A stretch of DNA of 33,309 nt, taken from a candidate division FCPU426 bacterium (GTDB lineage Bacteria > Oederibacteriota > Muellerivitia > Muellerivitales > Muellerivitaceae). The stretch covers positions 87,662 to 120,970 of the forward strand of contig PLZG01000034.1 of assembly GCA_003152075.1 (NCBI GenBank), in the 5' to 3' direction. The position numbers and the translations under genes are program-made. Shown here one piece after another: positions 26,246 through 33,309 of the stretch. How positions within the stretch are numbered: position 1 is the stretch's first letter; each line of letters starts with the position of its first letter. The notes beneath the pieces are model-generated. The model searched no databases. It saw nothing but the letters and a program-made list of their open reading frames with translations, and was not told where the DNA came from.

Positions 26246-28780
26246 ATGGATTTCCTACTTCAAAATCGAGTCGAGCGCAGACGAGCCCACCGACACAAAA
26301 GCCTTGTCCTGTATTTGTTTTATTCCATCCGAAAGAAAAAGAACTACCCGATTAATGACATCTTCAACCGGCCTGCGACCATCCATTACCAGCAACCAGC
26401 AGGCCAGCCGATGGTCGGGCCGCAGGTAACGGTTTACGATGCTTTTGGGCGAAAGACTAGCCAAACAGATACGGGTGGCAAGACCACGGGCTATACCTAT
26501 GATTGCCTTGGTCGCCTAACGAGTGTGACCCTGCCCAGCACTTCGCCGGTAACTTACACCTATGACGGCGTGGGCAACCTGATGAGCCAGAAGGACTCAA
26601 ACAACCATACGACCAGCTTCACATACGATGTCCTCGGGCGCAGAATCAAACGAACGCTTCCTGGCGGTCAGTTCGAGACCTACGATCTTTACGACAGCCT
26701 GGGCAACCTTAAGCACAAGACGGACTTCAACGGGAACGGGAAGAGCTTCAATTACGACAACAACAGCCGCCTCACCAGCAAGACTTTCTTGGGTGGAACA
26801 GTCAGCTATACCTACTCGCCCACCGGCAAACGCCTAACGCTTACGGATGGGACTGGAATCACGCATTTCACCTATGACCCACAAAGTGATTACCTGACGG
26901 ACAAGCAAGCTCCTGCGGCCTATGGAAGCCTGCACTATTCGCCAAATGCCTTGGGGCAGGTAACGGAAGCAAAAGACCCAAGCCATGCGACTTTGGTGGA
27001 TACGACCTATGGGTTTGACGCCGACAACCGGCCAGCCACCGTAACGGATAGCGGAGCCAACCGTACGGTTTATAGTTATGACAACGTGGGGAACTTGTCC
27101 AATGTGGGTCTGCCTAACAGCGTTGGTGTGACGTACCAATACGATACCCTTAACCGACTGAACACAATGCAGACAAGCGGTACTAAGGTGGGCCTGATTA
27201 GCCAAGTGTTTAGTTACAACTATCAGGTGGGTGGTGGAGGGAATCGCTTGAGCGTGCAAGAAGCTCCGCAGGTAGGCCATATCACCGGCAGGGCTGTCAC
27301 TTGGGGATACGATGACACTTACAAGCTTATAAATGAAACCATCACGAACGACCCAAATGCCTTCAATGGCGGCATTACCCTTACTTATGACCAAGTGGGC
27401 AACCGACAAACAAGAACTTCAACGGTGACTGGAATACCGAACCAGACCAGCAACTACGACTTACAAGGCAAGGATAGGCTGACAAGCGATGGAAACACAA
27501 ATTATTTTTACGACGCGAATGGTTCCGTGACCCAAGCGGTGAATATTGGGAATTCCAGCACAACGATTTATCAATATGACGGGGAAAACCGGTTGATCAG
27601 CGTTTCAGCCCCAGGCCTCACCGAGAGCTATCAATATGACGGGGATGGGAACAAGGTCAGCCAGACCATTAATGGCGTAACCACCAATTACCTCATCGAC
27701 ACCAACAATCTCACCGGCTACGCCCAGGTCATCGAAGAAATCCAGGGTCCTACCATCCAAAAGTCCTACACCTATGGGGTGTCCCGTATCAGCCAGGATG
27801 CCCTTGTCGGGGCTTCCTATGTGCGAAGCTATTACGGCTACGATGGACAGGGTTCTGTGCGGTTCTTGATGGATTCCACTGGAAATGTGACCGACCAATA
27901 CACCTACACGGCTTTTGGGGAGACCTTATCCCAAGGCGGGCCAACTTCTAATAGTTTCCTCTACGACGGAGAAAGCCAAGATTCCAACACGGGTTTGTAT
28001 AACCTGAGAGCCCGTTGGATGAATCCTGGAGTGGGAAGATTTCAGAGTATGGATACTGCGGCAGGAAGCGCAGAAGACCCACTTTCGTTTCATCGCTATT
28101 TATTTGTGGAGGATGACTCTGTAAATAAAATTGACCCATCTGGAATGGAGGCTAAGAGTGGACCATATGGTCTTACTTTGCAGGACGCTTCTACAGGTGT
28201 TTATGCACAAGTGGTTGGAAATGTCATAGGGAGGTTGTCGGCAGCTATTGGATTAGATGACGAAAATACTGATCTGGGCATAGTTGAGAGATTGTTTATA
28301 GCGGAAATACGTAATCCATATTATATCGGTCGCGGGGGAACGAAACCAATTGGTGCATACACCGAACCAGCGGCGGTTCAGTCAATGCGGCTATTGGGCG
28401 CATTGGTCAATAACAGAAAAAATGGAATAAGTTGGCCGAAAGATATTTTCGGTGTAATAACCGATCCGGGTCAGTTTAAGTATTTCAATTCATATCCTGA
28501 TCTTGGTAATGAGAATAATGGAGGAACGGCGGCGGGTATTATTAAGGGCGTTCTTGATACTGCGAATGATTCCAGCAGTAGTTATTCTTCGAGCATGAAA
28601 AGGTATATTACTGCATCGAAGAATGTTGCTGGACAAATAGCTGCCGGAAGCAGAAATGATCCATATAATGGCCGTACTATTTTTATGAGGACGGCTTACT
28701 CGAGCAAGCCGTCGAAGTCTTCCAAACCATTGATTACTTTGATGGACAATACGTTTTATGAGGACCCGAATGCCAAATAA
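26246..28780 (+). CDS. Truncated Rhs module 2 with SleB-like hydrolase tip
   Basis: 844 residues from an ATG with no clear ribosome site and no signal peptide, so probably the stored or displaced 3' part of an Rhs gene. Rhs similarity starts near residue 60 (VTVYDAFGRKTSQTDTGG) and continues as YD repeats to the core (NLRARWMNPGVGRFQSMD), ending IDPSG at 28133-28144. This core is a different backbone from the giant gene but closely matches module 3. The ~211-residue tip contains VERLFIAEIRNP, MRLLGALVNNRKNG and VITDPGQFKYFNSYP, which resembles the SleB-type cell-wall hydrolase pattern (acidic residue, NR, PGQF). Wall cleavage is inferred. The lipoprotein immunity candidate overlaps the end by 11 bases. 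Confidence 0.8.
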   Translation: MDFLLQNRVERRRAHRHKSLVLYLFYSIRKKKNYPINDIFNRPATIHYQQPAGQPMVGPQVTVYDAFGRKTSQTDTGGKTTGYTYDCLGRLTSVTLPSTSPVTYTYDGVGNLMSQKDSNNHTTSFTYDVLGRRIKRTLPGGQFETYDLYDSLGNLKHKTDFNGNGKSFNYDNNSRLTSKTFLGGTVSYTYSPTGKRLTLTDGTGITHFTYDPQSDYLTDKQAPAAYGSLHYSPNALGQVTEAKDPSHATLVDTTYGFDADNRPATVTDSGANRTVYSYDNVGNLSNVGLPNSVGVTYQYDTLNRLNTMQTSGTKVGLISQVFSYNYQVGGGGNRLSVQEAPQVGHITGRAVTWGYDDTYKLINETITNDPNAFNGGITLTYDQVGNRQTRTSTVTGIPNQTSNYDLQGKDRLTSDGNTNYFYDANGSVTQAVNIGNSSTTIYQYDGENRLISVSAPGLTESYQYDGDGNKVSQTINGVTTNYLIDTNNLTGYAQVIEEIQGPTIQKSYTYGVSRISQDALVGASYVRSYYGYDGQGSVRFLMDSTGNVTDQYTYTAFGETLSQGGPTSNSFLYDGESQDSNTGLYNLRARWMNPGVGRFQSMDTAAGSAEDPLSFHRYLFVEDDSVNKIDPSGMEAKSGPYGLTLQDASTGVYAQVVGNVIGRLSAAIGLDDENTDLGIVERLFIAEIRNPYYIGRGGTKPIGAYTEPAAVQSMRLLGALVNNRKNGISWPKDIFGVITDPGQFKYFNSYPDLGNENNGGTAAGIIKGVLDTANDSSSSYSSSMKRYITASKNVAGQIAAGSRNDPYNGRTIFMRTAYSSKPSKSSKPLITLMDNTFYEDPNAK

Positions 28781-29489
28781 ATGGTTCACCGTAAATTTGT
28801 TGGTTTTTGGAATTCTGTGTTGTTCGTGTGTTAACAGAAATCCTTTGCCAAATAGTGACATGGCAGAAGCGATTAAGTATGGAATTTCTTCAGCTGTGTT
28901 TTATGGTGATTGTGGTGGCGTGTTTAAGAATGCCGGGACAATTCAGGGTGACCATAATGTCGATGTATTGGAAGCAAAGGGCGATGTTTACGATGGATAT
29001 TATTACGTTACAGTTCATCCATACGATAAAGTTGCTTTGTTTTTAATTCGGGGAAAAGATAAGTTTTATTATGGGCAATGTGTTTTAAACGATGCTCCCA
29101 AAGACTTCAAACCAATAAAACTTGAAAAGTATAAGTTGAAGATTGATGGTATTGGCCCAAATACTCTTTTGGAATACTTCAAGGACGCTGAACCCCTTGT
29201 TGAAAACATTGGAAAACAGTTAAGCGGTTTCGTCGATGACAAAGGGACTTATAATTTTTATGTTGTCCCGTTTGGTTTAAAAAGTGCAGAAGTTCAAGTA
29301 GTTGGCACCGACAATAAAAGCATAATTGATATTTCAAGAGAGCTCTTTACTGAAGACAAACTTGATAAAATAAATGGGGCTCAAGCAAAAGTTACTGCTT
29401 TGGATGAAAATGCTTTTAAAGAATATATGGGTAATGGCTATTTGCCTCTAGTTACTAAATATGGCCGGAAATTTACCATTCGGAAATAA
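28770..29489 (+). CDS. Lipoprotein immunity candidate for Rhs tip 2
   Basis: 239 residues from the ATG at 28770, which has AGGA at 28761-28764; the in-frame ATG at 28758 has no such site. N-terminus MPNKWFTVNLLVFGILCCSC is a lipoprotein signal with consecutive candidate lipobox cysteines, so the protein should be anchored facing the periplasm. The remainder (YYVTVHPYDKVALFLIRGKD, IDGIGPNTLLEYFK) matches no family I know. Overlap with the toxin gene, A+T-rich codons and export together support an immunity role against a wall hydrolase. Confidence 0.7.
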   Translation: MPNKWFTVNLLVFGILCCSCVNRNPLPNSDMAEAIKYGISSAVFYGDCGGVFKNAGTIQGDHNVDVLEAKGDVYDGYYYVTVHPYDKVALFLIRGKDKFYYGQCVLNDAPKDFKPIKLEKYKLKIDGIGPNTLLEYFKDAEPLVENIGKQLSGFVDDKGTYNFYVVPFGLKSAEVQVVGTDNKSIIDISRELFTEDKLDKINGAQAKVTALDENAFKEYMGNGYLPLVTKYGRKFTIRK

Positions 29490-29498
29490 GGTGAAGCT

Positions 29499-29819
29499 GT
29501 GAAACGTTTTGAAATTATTCTATTTTTGGCCATGATCCAGGGTGTGGCCTTTGGCGCAGGCGTATCAACGTCAACCAAATCCCCAATGGACAAGCTTTCC
29601 ATCCGTCTGCGTCAGCAGAACATCCAAATCCAATGGGAAGAGAAAGCGGGGAAGCTGACCAAGGCCCAAGCCAAAGCCTTAAAAGCCCAGGTAGAGGCCA
29701 TCCGCCAGAAGGAAATAGCCGACCTAAAGCAGAACGGCACGAAGACCCTAACCGATGCCCAAATAGCCTCATTGAATCAGCAGTTAAACACCCTCTCCAA
29801 GTCTATTCCCGTTAAATAA
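29499..29819 (+). CDS. Small exported helical protein, copy B
   Basis: 106 residues, GTG start with AAGGTGAAG just upstream, 9 bases after the immunity stop. Signal peptide to about FGAG, then the same helical charged region as copy A at 18548 (62 of 77 residues identical over the shared C-terminal part). Differences include a longer N-terminal spacer in copy A. It sits between the immunity gene of module 2 and module 3, exactly as copy A follows the immunity gene of tip 1. The conserved position suggests a function linked to the toxin cassettes or to their mobility. Confidence 0.75.
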   Translation: MKRFEIILFLAMIQGVAFGAGVSTSTKSPMDKLSIRLRQQNIQIQWEEKAGKLTKAQAKALKAQVEAIRQKEIADLKQNGTKTLTDAQIASLNQQLNTLSKSIPVK

Positions 29820-29838
29820 CTAGAGCGGGGAAAACCGG

Positions 29839-30984
29839 TTGATCAGCGTTTCGGCCCCAGGCCTCACGGAAAGCTATCTATATGACGGGGATGGGAACAA
29901 GGTCAGCCAGACCGTCAACGGCGTAACCACCAATTACCTAGTCGATACCAACAACCTTACCGGCTATGCCCAGGTCATCGAAGAAATCCAAGGTTCCACC
30001 ATCCAGAAGGTCTATACCTACGGCACAACCCGAATCAGCCAAGACGCCCTGATAAGCGGAAGCTATGTGCGGAGTTACTACGGCTATGACGGCCAGGGAA
30101 GTGTCCGGTTCTTGATGGATTCCAACGGCAACGTGGCCGACCAATACACCTATTCAAGCTTCGGAGAAACTCTTTTCAAGTCAGGCCCAACGGATAACGT
30201 AAATCTTTACGATGGGGAAAAGCAGGACGGGAATACTGGATTTTACAACTTGAGAGCCCGGTGGATGAATCCGGGGGTGGGAAGGTTTCAGAGTATGGAT
30301 AGTTTTGATGGTGACGAGGAAGACCCTTTATCTCTTCATCGTTATCTCTTTGTGGCAGATGACCCGATGGATAAGATTGACCCACTGGGCCAAAGCCTTA
30401 CTCCTATAGTGCCGGGTCTTACCCCTGAACATAAACCACTAGCGGGAGGTGTAGGAGCACTCTTGAAAGTTCAAAAACTAACCGATTTGATTCCTGGTAT
30501 TTCTATTTCTCCTGGTGAAACCGCCATTCAAAGAGGCTCTGGTTTGGTTGGCACTGTTGGGTATTTTGCGGAATATCAGGGCCATAGTGGAGGTGACCTT
30601 ATCGTTCCATTGTTGCCGAAACCAGGGAAACTGGATTGCACTGAATTTATTAGTTATTGTTTCCAGACCCCTATCTATCGCACGTTTGAATTTGACAACA
30701 ATCCATATTTTTCTCAAGTAGACTCACCAGAAAGAGGAGACGTCCTGATTTGGCAGGCAAGAAAACCGAAAAAAGTTGACGCTAAACACCCGGCTTATCA
30801 GGGACATGCGGCCATCTATACTGGACTCGGTGGGGGGCACGCTATTCTTCATAGCTCGGGTTCAAGAGGTGTTGCGGAAACAAATGATTTTGTCGCTGGC
30901 TACTATAAAAACACGTTGAAATATAAAAATGTTGATGAGAAATTTTACCGTAATATCGAGAGCGGTCTTAGTGCCCGTGAGTAA
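29839..30984 (+). CDS. Truncated Rhs module 3 with NlpC/P60-like peptidase tip
   Basis: 381 residues; the TTG at 29839 is only the first possible start and lacks a ribosome site, so this is a 3' Rhs fragment. Similarity to module 2 begins abruptly at 29826 (matching 27580) and runs through the core to IDPLG at 30379-30390. The ~197-residue tip has LDCTEFISYCF (Cys267), SPERGDVLIWQ, QGHAAIYTG (His323) and HAILHSSG. This is the Cys-His arrangement of NlpC/P60 or CHAP-type peptidoglycan peptidases/amidases. It would cut stem peptides or the sugar-peptide bond; which one cannot be told by eye. The exported immunity candidate follows after 60 bases. Confidence 0.82.
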   Translation: MISVSAPGLTESYLYDGDGNKVSQTVNGVTTNYLVDTNNLTGYAQVIEEIQGSTIQKVYTYGTTRISQDALISGSYVRSYYGYDGQGSVRFLMDSNGNVADQYTYSSFGETLFKSGPTDNVNLYDGEKQDGNTGFYNLRARWMNPGVGRFQSMDSFDGDEEDPLSLHRYLFVADDPMDKIDPLGQSLTPIVPGLTPEHKPLAGGVGALLKVQKLTDLIPGISISPGETAIQRGSGLVGTVGYFAEYQGHSGGDLIVPLLPKPGKLDCTEFISYCFQTPIYRTFEFDNNPYFSQVDSPERGDVLIWQARKPKKVDAKHPAYQGHAAIYTGLGGGHAILHSSGSRGVAETNDFVAGYYKNTLKYKNVDEKFYRNIESGLSARE

Positions 30985-31044
30985 CTTTGGCAGAGGCCTA
31001 CTCGTCCAAAGCTTATAAATGGATAAACGGATAATGAGGAAAAA

Positions 31045-31584
31045 ATGAAAAACAAACGTTTTTTACTTTGGGGTTTATTGGTTTTGTATCTGCCGTGTTT
31101 TTGTTTTGGCGGGGAAAAAGAAAATGCGGTCTCGTTCGTTGTGAGTTATTTAAATGATATGGGCGAAAATATTTTGGAAAAAGGAAATGTTTTTCAAAAA
31201 TACTATCACCCTGATTATATTATTCTTGGTGGCGAGAAACTGGACTTCACAATTATTGGTCGGAAATTTAAAGTTTTGAAAGTATCGGAAACTAGTAATA
31301 GCCATAATTTCAATCACCCCCAAAAAGGAAAATTCTTTGCGGTTAAAATAAAATTTGAACAAGTCGGCCAATTCGATGGATTCAATGTTAACCTCGATAA
31401 AGGGTCTTATGTCGAAACGTTCTATTGTTTAAGGTCGAAAGGGAAGTACTTAATAGTTCAAAACACAGACCCGGAAGTAATGCTGTGTTTTTATGATTCG
31501 GCAATTAAATGGTTGGAGAAGAAGTCGAAAACTGAAAAAAATTATAAAAATGCCGTAGATGTTTTGAAATCAGTGAAGCGGTAA
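31045..31584 (+). CDS. Exported immunity candidate for Rhs tip 3
   Basis: 179 residues, ATG with AGGA upstream. Signal peptide MKNKRFLLWGLLVLYLPCFC ending near FGG. The mature protein is A+T-rich in codon use, with FFAVKIKFEQVGQFDGF and a helical tail; I recognise no family. Position after the NlpC/P60-like tip and periplasmic targeting make immunity the best guess. Confidence 0.68.
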   Translation: MKNKRFLLWGLLVLYLPCFCFGGEKENAVSFVVSYLNDMGENILEKGNVFQKYYHPDYIILGGEKLDFTIIGRKFKVLKVSETSNSHNFNHPQKGKFFAVKIKFEQVGQFDGFNVNLDKGSYVETFYCLRSKGKYLIVQNTDPEVMLCFYDSAIKWLEKKSKTEKNYKNAVDVLKSVKR

Positions 31585-31659
31585 GGTGTATTGACGCAAT
31601 CGCCAATTCTTGCCTGTGATAGCTGACGAGTGAAGTGAAGCCGGTGAAGGGATGGTTCG

Positions 31660-31911
31660 ATGAAAGCGCAGAGTATTGGGAAGAGTTGGTGGTTGAAGGT
31701 AGTGTTGAGTCTTTTGCTGGTACTAGGTTCGTTTGGACTGTTTGCTGGAACACCTTCCCCTATGTTTGCCAAAGCCAAGTATTCAGACCAAATCGAACAG
31801 TCTGTTTACATAACAAAAACCGGCAAGAAGTACCATCGGGCAAGTTGTCGGTATCTTAAATGGTCAATATGGATATTCGGGGTATTCCCCTATGAGTTCT
31901 TTGCCGTGTAA
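31660..31911 (+). CDS. Short exported protein with YHRASCRYLK motif, probably truncated
   Basis: 83 residues, ATG preceded by AAGGGATGG. Signal peptide or membrane helix (WWLKVVLSLLLVLGSFGLFA). Residues ~50-68 read VYITKTGKKYHRASCRYLK, a motif that in many proteins continues to a second conserved Cys pair (typically ...GYTPCxxC). Here the sequence breaks off after YLK and ends in an unrelated hydrophobic tail, so I think the gene was cut by a rearrangement at about 31860. Confidence 0.55.
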   Translation: MKAQSIGKSWWLKVVLSLLLVLGSFGLFAGTPSPMFAKAKYSDQIEQSVYITKTGKKYHRASCRYLKWSIWIFGVFPYEFFAV

Positions 31912-31975
31912 ACCAGCGACAGATGTGATGACGGCATCAAGTTTTTCCTGGGGTTGGACGCCGAATAAGTATTGA
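31864..31975 (-). pseudogene. Possible gene fragment on the minus strand
   Basis: The minus strand ends a frame with LFGVQPQEKLDAVITSVAGL followed by HGKELIGEYPEYPY and a stop, which reads like a natural protein C-terminus. It abuts the broken YHRASC gene. Upstream the frame is only the shadow of the lipoprotein gene. Low-confidence fragment. Confidence 0.25.
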
Positions 31976-32015
31976 TTTAATAGAATAAACGTTTTTGATT
32001 TTTTCGGGAGGAGTT

Positions 32016-32484
32016 TTGGAAAAAGTACAACGGTTGAATTCAAGTAAAATTTTGTTTGCGATACTTGGAATTTTCCTGTGCGGAATAATCTTAAATTCTT
32101 GTGGCGCGCCTTCGTATCGTAACTTCGTTGAACATGACCAGAAATACTATGCCAAATTGGCTCAGGCGTGCGATGAACTTCTTTCGGTGTCTCCTTCACT
32201 GTTGGATTCTTACACAAAAAAAAGTCAAAGTTTTTCCTGGCTTATTTAAACAGTGGGTTTTCCAAGGTGACGAGAAATGGTTGCCTTCGGCCTTGAGAGG
32301 TCTCTGTGCAACTAGTATCACGGTTCATGATGATTTAAAGGCGAAAAAATATTGGGTGTCGATAATGATCGGTGTTACACGTCCAGGATTCGGCATAACA
32401 TGGAAAAAGAACGATAATGGTCTCTGGGAACTTCAAGTGTTCCCCGAAGGCGCAGGGCCTGTTCTTTACTCGATTAAGAAATAG
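32016..32484 (+). pseudogene. Lipoprotein gene split by a frameshift in an A8 run
   Basis: A TTG at 32016 with GGGAGGAG upstream (32006-32013) starts a lipoprotein: FAILGIFLCGIILNSCGAPS contains the lipobox before Cys. The frame ends early after SYTKKSQSFSWLI. Dropping one A from the eight-A run at 32216-32223 joins it to a second frame (KVKVFPGLFKQWVFQGDEKW on to PVLYSIKK, stop 32482-32484), giving a continuous protein of about 155 residues. The joined C-terminal part has ITVHDDLKAKKYWVSIMIGV and FGITWKKNDNGLWELQVFPE. No family recognised; it may be an orphan immunity protein. Confidence 0.6.
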
Positions 32485-32530
32485 CGTAGACAACACCCAA
32501 TCGCCAACACCTGTCTGGAACTGACCAGTA

Positions 32531-32905
32531 ATGAAAATAGTAAAGATTGAAAAAACAATGCCGATATATTTATTGGCGGTTTTGTTTTTGTCGTATCCGG
32601 TTTTTGGATTGATACTCAATGCCTTAAACGGCCTTTTGAAGGTTCAGTGGAGTTTTGAATCGCCTGTGTTTTATGCATGGGACAAAATTGTTTTCGTGGG
32701 TGACGTGCTAGCTGCGATTTTGGTCAGCGTGACCTATTTTAAAAATATTTTTGTTCGAATCATTCTTTCGGTTATTCTCACGGCGATTTTCTTTTTGGCT
32801 CAAACATGGTGTTTTCAAAGCGGCTTTATCTTAGCTGCCATTTGCCTTACTTTAGCGGTGTGGTTTTGGTTAGTGAAATACCGCATACCTAAGGGAACGG
32901 TGTAA
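32531..32905 (+). CDS. Small integral membrane protein, four predicted helices
   Basis: 124 residues with about four hydrophobic segments: MPIYLLAVLFLSYPVFGLIL, VFVGDVLAAILVSVTYF, VRIILSVILTAIFFLAQ and FILAAICLTLAVWFWLV. The ribosome site is weak. No family recognised. Its stop overlaps the next start by one base (TAATG), so the two are translated together. Confidence 0.6.
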   Translation: MKIVKIEKTMPIYLLAVLFLSYPVFGLILNALNGLLKVQWSFESPVFYAWDKIVFVGDVLAAILVSVTYFKNIFVRIILSVILTAIFFLAQTWCFQSGFILAAICLTLAVWFWLVKYRIPKGTV

Positions 32906-33309
32906 TGCACACAAAACGAATCTTAACCCTGTGCATGGTTCTCTTGATACCTTCCATCATCCAGGCTCAAGACAATAAATTGAATCTTGTGTTGGAAAAT
33001 CAAGAACATATTTCCGTCAAGAGTCTTATTTCGAAATTCAGCTCATACGTCGGCGATACTCCTCTCACCTTTTTAGAAACAGAACAAATCATACATAAAA
33101 CCCTTCCTGGTAATAGGTTGAGCCTTTTAATCAAACTTAGAGGATATACGGATTTTGATTGGGTCAACGGTAGAACGCACAAACAAGAGCACGATAAAAT
33201 GCCTTCTGTTGGCGGATTTGCGTTTTTCAACAAAAGGGATGACGCATGGCAATTGCAACAGATTGAAATGACTGGGGAATATTTGGAAACTCTTGAGTTT
33301 CATAATTTG
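32905..33309 (+). CDS. Exported protein, 3' end outside the window
   Basis: An open frame from the ATG at 32905 runs to the last base (135 codons, no stop). N-terminus MHTKRILTLCMVLLIPSIIQ followed by AQD is a clear signal peptide. The mature part (LLIKLRGYTDFDWVNGRT, VGGFAFFNKRDDAWQLQQIE) matches no family I know. Overlap with the membrane-protein stop and the immunity-rich context suggest another periplasmic immunity-like protein, which is speculative. Confidence 0.65.
   Translation, partial: MHTKRILTLCMVLLIPSIIQAQDNKLNLVLENQEHISVKSLISKFSSYVGDTPLTFLETEQIIHKTLPGNRLSLLIKLRGYTDFDWVNGRTHKQEHDKMPSVGGFAFFNKRDDAWQLQQIEMTGEYLETLEFHNL

Noticed and set aside
30985-31030. Remnant AEAYSSKAYKW frame after module 3 as the end of another tip
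   Set aside because: Only about 15 codons; its likeness to AYSSK in tip 2 is too short to support.

Overview
The window looks like an accessory region of an uncultured Gram-negative bacterium. The evidence is a set of exported proteins with long Thr-Pro linkers, a FlgD-like C-terminal domain on a secreted protein, Sec and lipoprotein signals, and a giant Rhs polymorphic toxin with periplasmic-type immunity proteins. Such Thr-Pro linkers with FlgD-like tails are common in candidate phyla known mainly from metagenomes, but I cannot name the lineage. Coding density is moderate, and base composition shifts sharply between G+C-rich backbone genes and A+T-rich toxin tips and immunity genes.

Layout. 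1-1790: end of a relaxation/endonuclease-like gene, a protein with two related helix-turn-helix segments, and a NYN-domain protein. 1791-2336: non-coding, with inverted repeats. 2337-3122: secreted FlgD-tail protein. 3224-18038: one giant Rhs gene, split in this sequence by a single extra G at 7847-7851; repaired it would encode about 4,937 residues. Its order is signal peptide, Fn3-like, CBM3-like, Thr-Pro linker, five nearly identical 834-bp NHL propellers, a sixth divergent NHL propeller, CARDB-like, Cys-rich domain, three malectin-like domains, Ig-like, Rhs/YD shell, toxic tip. 18035-18493: exported immunity candidate resembling DUF4431. 18548-18883: small exported helical protein. 18876 to about 26.2 kb: a mobile element with a divergent XRE regulator, a primase/helicase-like protein, a 1-kb non-coding region with six copies of a spaced 23-bp motif, two overlapping tyrosine recombinases, an orphan antidote-type HTH protein, a FliG-C-like protein and a field of hairpins. 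26246-31584: two N-terminally truncated Rhs modules with new tips and their own exported immunity genes, separated by a second copy of the small helical protein. 31660-33309: small exported or membrane proteins, some broken, perhaps an immunity graveyard.

How it fits together. The giant Rhs protein carries many carbohydrate-binding and propeller domains for surface contact and a replaceable C-terminal tip. All three tips resemble peptidoglycan-cleaving enzymes of different families (NNPG-motif hydrolase, SleB-like, NlpC/P60-like), and each immunity candidate has an export signal, as expected if the target is the periplasmic cell wall. The downstream modules look like stored or displaced tips. 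The mobile element has inserted between tip 1 and tip 2.

The two observations I rate highest are the wall-targeting tip/immunity array with its duplicated small linker protein, and the six-copy motif array beside the paired recombinases. That motif has two conserved half-sites around a variable 6-nt centre, a layout resembling Xer-type recombination sites. All family assignments come from reading motifs by eye; no database search was run.
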